From Microbispora bryophytorum (GTDB lineage: Bacteria > Actinomycetota > Actinomycetes > Streptosporangiales > Streptosporangiaceae), in assembly GCF_006874465.1 (NCBI RefSeq), contig NZ_VIRL01000024.1:1-64000 (forward strand): a stretch of DNA of 64,000 nt, read 5' to 3'. The notes beneath the pieces were generated by a model. The model was given only the letters and a program-made list of their open reading frames with translations. It was not told the origin of the DNA and ran no database searches. Positions 16,474-25,723 of the stretch are shown here, piece by piece. How positions within the stretch are numbered: the first letter of the stretch is position 1; each line of letters begins with the position of its first letter. The position numbers were made by a program, and so were the translations under genes.

Positions 16474-17259
16474 GTGCCGGAGGGTGACGCCGTCTACCGG
16501 ACCGCCAAGCGGCTCAGGCAGGCCCTCGACGGCCGCAGGCTGATCCGCAGCGACTTCCGGGTGCCCCGGTACGCCACCGCCGATCTGCGCGGCCGGACCG
16601 TGCTGACGACGGTCTCACGCGGCAAGCACCTCCTGACCCGGGTGGAGGGCGGGCTCACCGTCCACACCCACCTGCGCATGGAGGGAAGCTGGCGGGTGGA
16701 CCCGGCGGGCCGTCCGGCGCCGCGCGGCGACGTGGTCCGGCTGATCCTCGCCAACATCCAGTGGCAGGCGGTCGGCACGCGGCTGGGGATGGTCGATCTC
16801 GTGCCGACCGACCGTGAGGCACGGGTCGTGGGACACCTCGGCCCGGACCTGCTCGGGCCGGACTGGGACGCCGCCCTCGCCGTACGAAACCTGCTGCGCG
16901 CTCCGGCACGGACGATCGGCGAAGCCCTGCTCGACCAGCGCGACCTGGCGGGCCTCGGCACGATCTGGCGGGCCGAGACGCTGTACGCCGCGCGGATGTC
17001 CCCCTGGCGTCCGGTGGGCTCGATCCCGCAGGACGAGCTGGAGGCGCTGGTCGCGGTCGCCCATCGTCTGATCGACGCGAGCAAGGACGCGCCGCTCCCG
17101 GTGACGACGGGCGATCCGCGCCCCGGGCGGTCCCTGCTCGTCTACGGCAGGGCACGCCGCCCGTGCCGCCGCTGCGGCAGCCCGATCAGCGGCGGGGAGA
17201 TGGGAGCGCAGCCGGCCGAGCGGCTGATCTACTGGTGCCCCGCCTGCCAGCAGAGCTGA
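16474..17259 (+). CDS. nei: Fpg/Nei-family DNA glycosylase/AP lyase (endonuclease VIII-like)
   Basis: 261 residues. The GTG start after GGGAGGAG gives mature PEGD: the N-terminal proline is the Schiff-base nucleophile and the following Glu is catalytic. An N-terminal beta-sandwich (~1-120) leads to a helix-two-turn-helix domain and a C-terminal zinc finger (CRRC ... CPAC, ~225-258). It excises oxidised pyrimidines in base-excision repair. The PEGDAVYRTA start resembles actinobacterial Nei more than MutM. Confidence 0.9.
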   Translation: MPEGDAVYRTAKRLRQALDGRRLIRSDFRVPRYATADLRGRTVLTTVSRGKHLLTRVEGGLTVHTHLRMEGSWRVDPAGRPAPRGDVVRLILANIQWQAVGTRLGMVDLVPTDREARVVGHLGPDLLGPDWDAALAVRNLLRAPARTIGEALLDQRDLAGLGTIWRAETLYAARMSPWRPVGSIPQDELEALVAVAHRLIDASKDAPLPVTTGDPRPGRSLLVYGRARRPCRRCGSPISGGEMGAQPAERLIYWCPACQQS

Positions 17260-17300
17260 GAGCCGACAATAGGGCGATACGTCGACACGAAGGGAATGCC

Positions 17301-17612
17301 GTGCCGCCCACCGCCGCCCGCGTCATGCTGCTCGTCCTGTACACCGATCGGCTGGAGGAGTGCCGTGCCTTCTACGGCGCGCTCGGCGTCGAATTCACCC
17401 GGGAGCGGCACGGCGAGGGCCCGCGGCACTACGCCGCCGTCCTGGCCGACGGCACCGTGTTCGAGTTGTACCCGGCGACCGCCGAGCGCAGAACCGGAGC
17501 CGTGCGGCTCGGTCTCCACCTGGACGGCGCCACCGCCGAGCCGCGGATGGAACCCGGCCGGCACCTCCTGACCGACCCGGACGGCAGGGTGGTCGAGATC
17601 CAGGCATCGTGA
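17301..17612 (+). CDS. Small VOC (glyoxalase/bleomycin-resistance fold) protein
   Basis: 103 residues from a GTG with GAAGGG 6 nt upstream; the frame extends upstream only inside the glycosylase gene. It shows the betaalphabetabetabeta VOC pattern (LYTDRLEECRAFYGALGV ... VFELYPA ... LTDPDGRVVEIQAS) and ends at the conserved Glu. One short VOC unit pair would dimerise. Substrate unknown. Confidence 0.78.
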   Translation: MPPTAARVMLLVLYTDRLEECRAFYGALGVEFTRERHGEGPRHYAAVLADGTVFELYPATAERRTGAVRLGLHLDGATAEPRMEPGRHLLTDPDGRVVEIQAS

Positions 17613-17657
17613 CCGCCGCGGTCGGCGGCAGGGGCGGCCCCGGCGGGGAAGCCGGGG
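17613..17657. terminator. Two consecutive hairpins after the VOC gene
   Basis: CCGCCG (17613-17618)/CGGCGG (17623-17628) begins right after the stop. A second stem CCCCGGC (17638-17644)/GCCGGGG (17651-17657) follows. They lie between convergent genes and probably terminate both. The rest of the gap to 17973 shows no gene or recognisable site. Confidence 0.5.
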
Positions 17658-17973
17658 ACGGGCCGCGAGGAGACGGCCGCACAAAGACGAGGGGAGCCAC
17701 GCGACCGAGGGGCGTGAGGACGCCACGGGACGGCGGCGCGGAAGAGACTCGGGTCATATAGACACGGAAACGGGCCTGCGGGGGCCAGGCGCCCACCCGT
17801 GGGATCGGGACAGGCACCCGGGTCCGGGTCCACCCGGACTGCGGGCGCGGAGCCACGCCTGACTTCTTCTCGCCGGGCGTGTCCTGACGAGCCGGTGTTA
17901 TGAGGTCGAGGGAACGGTCAGGCGAAGTCGCGCAGACGCCGACCGCGGGCGAAGCGGGACGTCCAGGCGCCAC

Positions 17974-18330
17974 CTAGGCGGCGACCATGTCCTTGACCTC
18001 GGGGAAACCGTCGAATTCCGGCCCTGCGGGGACGGTCTCCGGGATGGGCAGGCGCTCGTGCTCAGGCACCTCTGCCAGCACGGGGGCGGCCTGCAGTTCG
18101 GCCAGCGCGAACTGGTCGGACACCTCACGCAACACCTGGGACAGCGGGACCCCGAGCGCCCCGCAGATCGAGGCGAGCAGTTCGGAGGAGGCTTCCTTCT
18201 GACCGCGCTCGACCTCGGACAGATAGCCGAGTGAGACACGCGCCAGAGTGGAGACCTCGCGAAGGGTGCGATTCTGCCGCACCCTCAGCCGCCGCAGCAC
18301 GTCACCGAGCAGCTGACGCAGCAGGATCAT
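17974..18330 (-). CDS. clgR: ClgR, XRE-type activator of Clp protease genes
   Basis: 118 residues. The start [16 protein letters not shown] matches ClgR proteins and has GGAGGGAG upstream, so the in-frame extension to 18558 is treated as leader. The XRE helix-turn-helix spans ~12-68 ([31 protein letters not shown]). The C-terminus ends DMVAA, the exposed Ala-Ala type end known to make ClgR/PopR proteins Clp substrates, consistent with feedback. ClgR activates clpP and related genes and commonly controls itself. It lies last in the ftsK-rimO-pgsA-cinA block, its normal place. Confidence 0.9.
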   Translation of the reverse strand: MILLRQLLGDVLRRLRVRQNRTLREVSTLARVSLGYLSEVERGQKEASSELLASICGALGVPLSQVLREVSDQFALAELQAAPVLAEVPEHERLPIPETVPAGPEFDGFPEVKDMVAA

Positions 18331-18558
18331 CTGTCGCTCCCTCCCCAAGGGTGGCGCCTTCACGACGCCTCTCACGGTGGGCTCATGTCGCCCCTTCTTC
18401 ATCTGCCCTTCGTACATACGCCTCGCCGTCATCATGGGTTCGCTCGGCCCCTTCGCCGGGCGTGCGCCTGTCTTGCTCCTCGCCTTTGGCTCACGGACCT
18501 CACTCACAGCTCCACCGTACCTGTAGAGGGCAACACCGCGGCAGACCGAGGCGAGCAT

Positions 18559-18576
18559 GTTCGCTGGGGACGTAAC
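18559..18576 (-). promoter_or_regulatory. Candidate ClgR box upstream of clgR
   Basis: GTTCGCTGGGGACGTAAC lies between cinA and clgR. GTTCGC followed after 4-5 nt by a (G/A)CG-type half-site resembles described ClgR boxes and fits autoregulation. The exact consensus was recalled, not searched. Confidence 0.4.
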
Positions 18577-18583
18577 GCGGTAA

Positions 18584-19078
18584 TCACCCCGGATGTTCCC
18601 CCAATTTTGCCTTCAGCACACCTTCCAGCAAGCTCAGCGCCTCCTGGCAGGTGGCAGTTCTAATACCGTCCCTGTCTCCGGTCAACCGCAGGTCGCGGTG
18701 CCAGAGCCGCTCTCCCGGTCCCGCCAGCGCGATGTGGACCGTGCCGACCGGCTTGCCGTCCTGGGGATCGGGGCCGGCGACCCCGGTCACCGCCAGGCCG
18801 TAGTCGGAGTCGGAGAGCTTGCGCACTCCCGTGGCCATGGCCGCGGCCACGCCGGGGTGCACCGCTCCCTCCCTGTCGAGGAGGTCGGACGGCACGCCGA
18901 GGACGCTCGCCTTGAGATCCGTGGCGTAGGCGATCACTCCGCCCCGGAAGGCGGCCGAGGCCCCCATCGGACCGGTCATCGCCGCCCCGATCAGGCCGCC
19001 CGTGAGCGACTCCGCCACGGCGACCGTCGCGCCCTGGCGAACCAGCAGCGACAGCACCTCGCTCGCCACGCCCATCAT
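18584..19078 (-). CDS. cinA: CinA C-terminal family protein, nicotinamide-nucleotide amidohydrolase (PncC)
   Basis: 164 residues, the stand-alone C-terminal domain of Cin[33 protein letters not shown] and [23 protein letters not shown] are diagnostic. It deamidates NMN to nicotinate mononucleotide in pyridine-nucleotide salvage. ATG overlaps the pgsA stop (ATGA), with GAGGAG upstream inside pgsA. Confidence 0.9.
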   Translation of the reverse strand: MMGVASEVLSLLVRQGATVAVAESLTGGLIGAAMTGPMGASAAFRGGVIAYATDLKASVLGVPSDLLDREGAVHPGVAAAMATGVRKLSDSDYGLAVTGVAGPDPQDGKPVGTVHIALAGPGERLWHRDLRLTGDRDGIRTATCQEALSLLEGVLKAKLGEHPG

Positions 19079-19749
19079 CGGCTTCGCGCGCTCCTCGCCA
19101 CCTGCCGCAGCCGCACCGCCCGGACCACGTAGTCGGCGCCGGTCCCCACCGTGACCACCAGGGCGAGGCCCATGGCCACCCACCTGATCAGGTCCGGCAC
19201 CCCCGGCACGATGTAGAGCGCGATGGCCACGATCTGCAGCACGGTCTTGACCTTGCCGCCGTAACTGGCCGGGATGACCCCGTGCCGGATCACGAGGAAG
19301 CGCAGCAGCGTCACCCCCGCCTCACGGGCGATGATCACCACGGTGACCCACCACGGGACCTCACCGAGGTAGGAAAGGCTGAGCAGCGCGGCGCCGATCA
19401 GCGCCTTGTCCGCGATCGGATCGGCGATCTTGCCGAAGTCGGTGACCAGCGCGTACTTCCTGGCGAGCCAGCCGTCGAGCTGGTCGGTGAGGGACGCGAG
19501 CAGGAAGACGCCGAGGGCCGCCAGGCGCCAGCCCTCCCCCTCGACGAACAGGAAGACGATGAAGACGGGGACGATCGCCAGCCGGGCGATGGTCAGGACG
19601 TTCGCGATGTTCCAGGTGCTGACGTGACGGATAGCGCCGTCTCCGGTGCCGTCCGCGGCGGGCACGGCGGCGACCGGCGGCGCCGCGGGCTCCGGTGTCA
19701 CCTCTCCCGGGCCCGCCACGTCCACCGGCGGCTCACCGCGCTCCGTCAT
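19075..19749 (-). CDS. pgsA: CDP-diacylglycerol-glycerol-3-phosphate 3-phosphatidyltransferase
   Basis: 224 residues. An N-terminal ~40-residue Pro/Ala-rich cytoplasmic extension precedes a multi-TM core with the CDP-alcohol phosphotransferase signature D-x2-DG-x2-AR-x8-G-x3-D-x3-D ([20 protein letters not shown] ... ADPIADK). It makes phosphatidylglycerol phosphate, the first committed step to PG/cardiolipin; some actinobacterial paralogues make other phospholipids. It overlaps rimO by ATGA. Confidence 0.9.
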   Translation of the reverse strand: MTERGEPPVDVAGPGEVTPEPAAPPVAAVPAADGTGDGAIRHVSTWNIANVLTIARLAIVPVFIVFLFVEGEGWRLAALGVFLLASLTDQLDGWLARKYALVTDFGKIADPIADKALIGAALLSLSYLGEVPWWVTVVIIAREAGVTLLRFLVIRHGVIPASYGGKVKTVLQIVAIALYIVPGVPDLIRWVAMGLALVVTVGTGADYVVRAVRLRQVARSARSR

Positions 19750-21158
19750 GTGCCTGCCTTGATCCGGGCGATGAGGTCGACCCCCTCGGAGTCGACGGCG
19801 ACCGCTTGGACGATCTGGCCGGGAACCAGCCCGATCCCCTGGACCGTGACCGCACCGTCCACCTCGGGGCCCTGGTGGGCCGCCCGGCCCTCGTATCCGC
19901 CGTCCCCGAGGTCCTCCTCGATCAGGACCTCCAGCTCGGTGCCGATGCGCTCCTCGGCCCGCTGAGCGGTCAGCTCCTCGGCGAGCTCGGTCAGCGTCGC
20001 GACCCGCTCGTCGATCACGTCCTGACCGAGCTTGCCCTCGAAGCCGTACGCGTCGGTGCCCTCCTCGTCGGAGTAGCCGAAGACGCCGATGACGTCCAGC
20101 CTGGCCTCCTCCAGGAAGCCCACCAGCTCGTCGAACTCCTCCTGGGTCTCCCCCGGGAATCCGACGATGAAGTTGGACCTGACGCCCGCCTCGGGCGCGC
20201 GGTCGCGGATCTGCGCGAGCAGGTCGAGGAACCGCTTGGGGTCGCCGAAGCGCCGCATCCGCCGCAGCACGGTCCCGCTGGCGTGCTGGAAGGACAGGTC
20301 GAAGTAGGGCACGACCCCCTCAGTGGAGGCGATCACGTCGAGCAGCCCGGGCCGCAGCTCGGCGGGCTGCAGGTAGCTGACCCGCACCCGCTCGATGCCC
20401 TCGGTCGCGGCGAGCGGGGGCAGCAGCTTCTCCAGCGCGCGCAGGTCGCCCAGGTCCTTGCCGTACGACGTGGAGTTCTCGCTGACCAGCACGAGCTCCC
20501 TGACGCCCTGTCCGGCCAGCCAGGCGGCCTCGGCGAGCAGGTCCTCCGGGCGGCGCGAGACGTACGAGCCGCGGAAGGCCGGGATCGCGCAGAACGTGCA
20601 GCGCCGGTCGCAGCCGGACGCGAGCTTCATCGAGGCCACCGGCCCCGAGCCGAGCCGCTTGCGCAGCGTGCGCGGGCCGCTGGCGGGGGCGACGCCCTCC
20701 GGCAGCGGGTCCTCCTGGGCGTGACCGGGAATGTGGGCCCGGGCGGCCGCGCGCTCCACCGGCGTGATCGGCAGGAGCGTGCGGCGGTCCCGCGGCGAGT
20801 GCGGGACCAGCGGCCTGCCCGCGAGGACGTCGTCGAGACGCTCCCCGATCGCGGCGTAGTCGTCGAAGGAGATCACGGTCGCCTCGGGCAGGGCGCCGGC
20901 GAGCTGCGCGCCGTACCGTTCGGCCATGCAGCCCGCCGCCACCACCTTCGCGCCCGAGTCGGCCGCGGCGAGCAGGGTGTCGATGGAGTCCTTCTTCGCC
21001 GAATCGATGAAGCCACACGTGTTGACGACGACGACGTCGGGATCGTCGTCATCGGTGTGCCAGCCGGCGGCCTCCAGCCGCGCGGCCAGCTCCTCGGAGT
21101 CGACCTCGTTGCGGGCGCAGCCCAGCGTGATCAGCGATACGGTTCGGCGAGAAGACAT
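19746..21158 (-). CDS. rimO: Ribosomal protein S12 methylthiotransferase RimO
   Basis: 470 residues in MiaB/RimO architecture. The N-terminal UPF0004 domain has three cluster cysteines (C14, C48, C77), the radical-SAM core has CxxxCxxC (C183, C187, C190 in [10 protein letters not shown]), and a C-terminal TRAM domain spans ~405-470. It adds a methylthio group to a conserved aspartate of S12. It is encoded between the RodZ-like gene and pgsA, as in other actinomycetes. Confidence 0.95.
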   Translation of the reverse strand: MSSRRTVSLITLGCARNEVDSEELAARLEAAGWHTDDDDPDVVVVNTCGFIDSAKKDSIDTLLAAADSGAKVVAAGCMAERYGAQLAGALPEATVISFDDYAAIGERLDDVLAGRPLVPHSPRDRRTLLPITPVERAAARAHIPGHAQEDPLPEGVAPASGPRTLRKRLGSGPVASMKLASGCDRRCTFCAIPAFRGSYVSRRPEDLLAEAAWLAGQGVRELVLVSENSTSYGKDLGDLRALEKLLPPLAATEGIERVRVSYLQPAELRPGLLDVIASTEGVVPYFDLSFQHASGTVLRRMRRFGDPKRFLDLLAQIRDRAPEAGVRSNFIVGFPGETQEEFDELVGFLEEARLDVIGVFGYSDEEGTDAYGFEGKLGQDVIDERVATLTELAEELTAQRAEERIGTELEVLIEEDLGDGGYEGRAAHQGPEVDGAVTVQGIGLVPGQIVQAVAVDSEGVDLIARIKAGT

Positions 21159-21188
21159 GATGCGAACTACGGTATCGGCAGTCGGCGA

Positions 21189-21920
21189 TTAACGGGGACT
21201 CGGGCCACCCGCGTCGAAGGTCCGGCGGATCATCTGGCCGTCCTTGCCGGGCGTGCCGAGGTCCCTTCCGTTGACCTCCAGCCGCACCGCCCCCGCGTCG
21301 CCGATGGTCACCTTCATCCGGTCCTTGGCCGAATAGGTCGTGGTCTTGCCCTCGGGCAGCGTTCCCTGAAAGATCTCCTTGCCCTTGGCGTCCTTGACGC
21401 TGAGGTAGGACTGCTTGCGCGCGGTGACCTTCACCACCACGACGCCGGGCGCGAGGGCCTCCTCGACGGTCTTCTTCTCGTGGCCCTTGTCGTGACGCGC
21501 GTGCGGCGCCGTCACCGGGAGCTGGGCGGCCGTCGGGCCCGTCTTCCCGCCGGAGCCCCCGAGCATCCGCGCGATGACGACGACCGCGACGATGGCCAGG
21601 GCCACCGCGACGGCCATCGTCCAGTTGGGGACCCTGCGGGCCCGCTCCCCCACGTCGCCCCTGAACACCGCCGACGCCTTGACCGGTGACGCGATGTCGG
21701 CGTTCTCCTGCTCGTACTGCCGCAGGATCTCGTCCGGGTCCAGACCGAGGTCGGAGGCGATGGTCCGGATGTGCCCCCGCGCGTAGAAGTCCCCCACCGA
21801 GAAGTCGTCGCGCTCGAAGCGTTCGATGACGGTCTCACGCACCCGCGTGCGCTCGCTGAGCTGACGCACGGTCAGTCCGGCGCGCTCACGGGCTTCGGCC
21901 AAAACAGCACCAACGCTCAT
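21189..21920 (-). CDS. RodZ-like helix-turn-helix membrane protein (DUF4115)
   Basis: 243 residues from the ATG at 21920, preceded by a G-rich ribosome-binding site. Cytoplasmic HTH_25 domain (~1-75), one transmembrane helix (~100-122, TMAVAVALAIVAVVVIARML), then an extracytoplasmic DUF4115 domain (~155-243) as in RodZ. It is a presumed cell-shape or division scaffold. It lies directly downstream of ftsK. Confidence 0.85.
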   Translation of the reverse strand: MSVGAVLAEARERAGLTVRQLSERTRVRETVIERFERDDFSVGDFYARGHIRTIASDLGLDPDEILRQYEQENADIASPVKASAVFRGDVGERARRVPNWTMAVAVALAIVAVVVIARMLGGSGGKTGPTAAQLPVTAPHARHDKGHEKKTVEEALAPGVVVVKVTARKQSYLSVKDAKGKEIFQGTLPEGKTTTYSAKDRMKVTIGDAGAVRLEVNGRDLGTPGKDGQMIRRTFDAGGPSPR

Positions 21921-22120
21921 CGTTCCGCCCCCCTGTCTCCAACCGCACCGTCTTCCAGCTCGCCCCACGATGCGTAGTTAGTCACATTCAATCAGTAACT
22001 GACTACGGAGGGTACCCAGGGGTGGACGCGGAGCAACTCTCCTGTCACTTCCGCAACGGTTTCAGGGCAAGACGAGAGGGACGCGGCCGCCGACCGGCAC
22101 GCGTCGTGAGCGACGGGCTC

Positions 22121-24658
22121 TCAGCCGGTCTCCCCGCGCATCTCGGCGAGCAGGCCGGGCAGGTCGTCGGGCTTGGCGAGCACCTCGCGGGCCTTGGACC
22201 CCTCGCTAGGGCCGACCACGTTGCGGCTCTCCAGCAGGTCCATCAGCCGGCCGGCCTTGGCGAAGCCCACGCGCAGCTTGCGCTGGAGCATGGACGTGGA
22301 GCCGAACTGGGTCGACACGATCAGCTCGGTGGCCTGGATCAGCAGGTCGAGGTCGTCGCCGATCTCCTCGTCGACCTCCCGCTTGGCGGCGGCGGGCGCG
22401 GCGACGTCCTCCCGATACTCGGCCTGCATCTGGGCCTTGCAGTGGGCGACGATGTCCGCGATCTCCTTCTCGGAGACGAACGCGTTCTGCAGCCGCATCG
22501 GCTTGCTCGCGCCCATGGGCAGGAACAGCGCGTCGCCCTGCCCGACGAGCTTCTCGGCTCCCGGCTGGTCGAGGATGACCCGCGAGTCGGCCAGCGAGGA
22601 TGTGGCGAACGCCAGCCGCGAGGGCACGTTCGCCTTGATCAGACCGGTGACGACGTCCACGGACGGCCGCTGGGTGGCGATGACCAGGTGGATGCCGGCG
22701 GCCCGGGCGAGCTGTGTGATGCGGACGATCGAGTCCTCCACGTCACGCGGCGCGACCATCATCAGGTCGGCCAGCTCGTCCACGATCACCAGCAGGTACG
22801 GGTACGGCTGGTAGACGCGCTCGCTGCCCGGCGGCGGCACCAGCTTGCCCGCGCGCACGGCCTTGTTGAAGTCGTCCACGTGCCGGAAGCCGCTGGCCGC
22901 CAGGTCGTCGTACCGCCGGTCCATCTCGCCCACCACCCATTCGAGGGCCTCGGCGGCCTTCTTCGGGTTGGTGATGATGGGCGTGATGAGGTGCGGGATG
23001 CCCTCGTACGAGGTGAGCTCGACCCGCTTGGGGTCGACCAGCACCATGCGGACCTCGTCGGGCGTGGCCCGCAGAAGGATCGAAGAGATCAGCCCGTTGA
23101 TGCAGGTCGACTTGCCCGCGCCGGTGGCGCCCGCGATGAGGATGTGCGGCATCTTGGCCAGGTTGGCCACGATGGTGCGGCCCTCGACGTCCTTGCCGAG
23201 CCCGACGATCATCGGGTGGTGGTCGGCCTGGGCCACCCGCGAGCGCAGCACGTCGCCGAGCGACACGAGGTCCTTGTCGACGTTGGGGATCTCCACGCCG
23301 ATCGCCGACTTGCCGGGGATGGGAGACAGGATCCGGACGTCCGCGGACTTGACGGCGTAGGCGATGTTCTTGGTGAGCGCGGTGACCTTCTCCACCTTGA
23401 CGGCCGGGCCCAGCTCGATCTCGTACCTGGTCACCGTCGGGCCCCGGGTGAAGCCGACCACCTGCGCGTCGATGGCGAACTGCTCCAGCACGCTGGTCAG
23501 CGCGTTCACGACCGTCCGGTTGGCCTTGGTCTCCTGCTTGGGCGCGCTGCCCGGGCGCAGCGTCGTGAGGTCCGGCAGCGTGTACGGCCCCTCCTGGCTG
23601 GACAGGACGAGCTGCTCCACCTTGCGCGGCGCGGGGGTCGGCAGCGGAGGCTGAGGCACCGGCTTGGGTATCTCCGGCTCGGTCGGCTCGGCCGACTCCG
23701 CGGCGTCGTCCATGAGGCCGGGGACGATCTCCGGCGAGTGCTCCTTGTCCGACAGCACGGGCGTGTCGTACGGCTTGACGCCGTCGCCGCCCTCGGCGTC
23801 GCGCCTGCCGCCCTGCTGCTTGCGCGTGCGCCTCCTGGCCGGTGCGGGGGTCTTGCGGGGCTCCCCGGTCTCCTCCGGCCGGTGGAAGAGCATGTGCTGG
23901 ATCTCGGCGAGGCGCTCGGGGACGCGGTGGACCGGAGTCGCGGTGATCACCAGCAGGCCGAAGCCGGACAGCATCACCAGCAGCGGGATCGTGATGAACG
24001 CCGGCAGGATGCTCGACGGCGGAGCCGAGACGATGAAGCCGATCATGCCGCCCGCCGCCGACACGTTGTCCATGCCGTCGTTGGGCCCCCCGGAGGGGTA
24101 CGGCGTGCCGTGGGCGACGTGCACGATCCCGAGGATCCCGGCCAGCAGCGCGGTCCAGCCGATGCCCATCCTGCCGGTCTCGGCGTTCTGGTCGGGGTGG
24201 CGCAGCAGCCGCCAGGCGAGCAGCGCGAGCAGCACGGGCACCGCCCAGGCGAGCGATCCCACCGTCCCGCGCACCACGGCGTCGACGAACTCGGCGAATC
24301 CCGTCTTGGTTTCCCGCCAGGTCAGGGCGGCGAGCACGATGGCGCCCGCGAGCACCGACAGCCCCTGCCCGTCGCGGCGGTGCGCGGGGTCGAGGTCGCG
24401 GGCTCCCTGCCCGAGCGCCCGCGCCGCCATGCCCACGCCGTTCGCCACCAGCATCCACATGCCGATGACGAGCTTGCCGATCACGAGGAAGAACCAGCTG
24501 ATCGGGTCCTGTCCGGTGGCGACCGGCCGCTTGGGCGCGGGCCGGGGCGCCGCCCTGCCTCGGGAGCCCGCAGGGGATCGCTTCGCGGAAGCCGTACGGG
24601 ATCCGGAGCGCGAGGCGGGGCGCTTGCCGGACCCCTGTCCGGACGTACGGGTGGCCAT
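22121..24658 (-). CDS. ftsK: FtsK/SpoIIIE DNA translocase
   Basis: 845 residues. Basic N-terminal tail (~1-48), four or five membrane helices (~55-230), a linker, then the RecA-like motor with Walker A GATGAGKST, the Walker B region LLVIVDELADLMM and a C-terminal gamma winged helix (~780-845, STSMLQRKLRVGFAKAGRLMDLLE) that reads KOPS-type sequences. It pumps chromosomal DNA through the division septum. Clear ATG start. In many actinomycetes the next gene upstream is rnj; here 26 kb of other genes intervene. Confidence 0.95.
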   Translation of the reverse strand: MATRTSGQGSGKRPASRSGSRTASAKRSPAGSRGRAAPRPAPKRPVATGQDPISWFFLVIGKLVIGMWMLVANGVGMAARALGQGARDLDPAHRRDGQGLSVLAGAIVLAALTWRETKTGFAEFVDAVVRGTVGSLAWAVPVLLALLAWRLLRHPDQNAETGRMGIGWTALLAGILGIVHVAHGTPYPSGGPNDGMDNVSAAGGMIGFIVSAPPSSILPAFITIPLLVMLSGFGLLVITATPVHRVPERLAEIQHMLFHRPEETGEPRKTPAPARRRTRKQQGGRRDAEGGDGVKPYDTPVLSDKEHSPEIVPGLMDDAAESAEPTEPEIPKPVPQPPLPTPAPRKVEQLVLSSQEGPYTLPDLTTLRPGSAPKQETKANRTVVNALTSVLEQFAIDAQVVGFTRGPTVTRYEIELGPAVKVEKVTALTKNIAYAVKSADVRILSPIPGKSAIGVEIPNVDKDLVSLGDVLRSRVAQADHHPMIVGLGKDVEGRTIVANLAKMPHILIAGATGAGKSTCINGLISSILLRATPDEVRMVLVDPKRVELTSYEGIPHLITPIITNPKKAAEALEWVVGEMDRRYDDLAASGFRHVDDFNKAVRAGKLVPPPGSERVYQPYPYLLVIVDELADLMMVAPRDVEDSIVRITQLARAAGIHLVIATQRPSVDVVTGLIKANVPSRLAFATSSLADSRVILDQPGAEKLVGQGDALFLPMGASKPMRLQNAFVSEKEIADIVAHCKAQMQAEYREDVAAPAAAKREVDEEIGDDLDLLIQATELIVSTQFGSTSMLQRKLRVGFAKAGRLMDLLESRNVVGPSEGSKAREVLAKPDDLPGLLAEMRGETG

Positions 24659-24668
24659 GATGCCGAAG

Positions 24669-25691
24669 TTACCCCGGATGCGAGCGATTACCGGGGCGGC
24701 GCGCCGGAAGGCCGCCCTGCGAGGCGCTGCCGTCCGGGGCGCCGCCGGGATCGCCGTCTGGGGCGCTCCGCCCGTCGAGGAGCGCGGTCACCCGCCTGCG
24801 ACCGTCCTCGTCCGCCGGCACCTGCAGCACCAGCAGGAGATCGGGGTGCTCCGCCGGGCGCAGCTGGAACATCTCCAGATCCAGCCGCCCGATCTCCGGG
24901 TGGTCGATCGCGACCGTCGCGGGCCTGAACCGGCGGACCGGGTAGTCCGCCCACCACTCCCGGAACTCCGGGCTGGCCTCGCTCAGCTCCGCCACCAGCG
25001 CCGTGAAGGCGGGGTCCCCCTGCCGGTGTCCCATCGCGGCGCGGAACTGGCTGATCAGGGCGCGGGCGGCGGGTTCCCAACGGACCATCCGGGCACGGTT
25101 GCCGGCGTCGGTGAACATCATCCACAGCAGGTTCCGCCTGCCCGGCGGGAGCGTCAGCGGATCGTGGCGGAGCAGGGTGTAAGGGGTGTTCCAGGCCAGA
25201 TAGTCGAAGCGCGCGTCGTACACGGAGGCGGCGTTCGGGGCGGCGGCGTCCACCAGGCGCCGCAGCCGGTCCCGCGGCCGCTCCGCCTCGCCGGACGGCG
25301 TCTCCGGCGTGTCCGGTGGGGCCAGTCCGGCCAGGTCGCGCAGGTGGCGGTGTTCGTCGGGATCGAGCAGCAGCGCACGGGCCAGCGCGTCGATCACCTG
25401 CGCCGACGCCGAGATGTCCCGTCCCTGTTCCAGGTAGGTGTACCAGGTGACGCCGACACCCGAGAGCTCGGCGATCTCCTCGCGGCGCAGGCCGGGGGTG
25501 CGGCGCAGGGCCGGATCGCCTTCCGGCAGGCCGACGTCGGCCGGATGCAGGCGGGCCCGCCGGGCGCGGAGGAACGCGCCGAGCTCGGCCCTGCGGCCCG
25601 ACGCCCTGGCGCGGCGGCCGGGCGCGTTACTGGCAGCACGAGTGCCAGGACCGCCGGACGCCGTCTCGTTATCGTGACGTCCATGATCCAT
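24669..25691 (-). CDS. MmyB-type XRE transcriptional regulator
   Basis: 340 residues from the ATG at 25691 (weak ribosome-binding site; the start is uncertain). After a charged tail the XRE domain (~32-110, RRAELGAFLRARRARLHPAD ... LRREEIAELSGVGVTWYTYLEQGRD) is followed by the MmyB-like ligand-binding domain (~145-300, WNTPYTLLRHDPL ... WWADYPVR). Such proteins often control a divergent oxidoreductase gene and bind fatty-acid-like ligands in known structures. Only 32 nt separate it from the divergent NmrA gene, so promoters overlap. Confidence 0.88.
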   Translation of the reverse strand: MDHGRHDNETASGGPGTRAASNAPGRRARASGRRAELGAFLRARRARLHPADVGLPEGDPALRRTPGLRREEIAELSGVGVTWYTYLEQGRDISASAQVIDALARALLLDPDEHRHLRDLAGLAPPDTPETPSGEAERPRDRLRRLVDAAAPNAASVYDARFDYLAWNTPYTLLRHDPLTLPPGRRNLLWMMFTDAGNRARMVRWEPAARALISQFRAAMGHRQGDPAFTALVAELSEASPEFREWWADYPVRRFRPATVAIDHPEIGRLDLEMFQLRPAEHPDLLLVLQVPADEDGRRRVTALLDGRSAPDGDPGGAPDGSASQGGLPARRPGNRSHPG

Positions 25692-25723
25692 CACACCGCG
25701 AGTCTGCCACGGAGGTAGGCGCC

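Noticed and set aside
18331-18558. 76-codon N-terminal extension of ClgR
   Set aside because: ClgR homologues start MILLR, with a strong ribosome-binding site before that ATG. The extension is kept only as an observation.
22022-24928. 968-codon plus-strand frame opposite ftsK
   Set aside because: Antisense of a conserved ftsK; composition is typical of a high-GC shadow frame.
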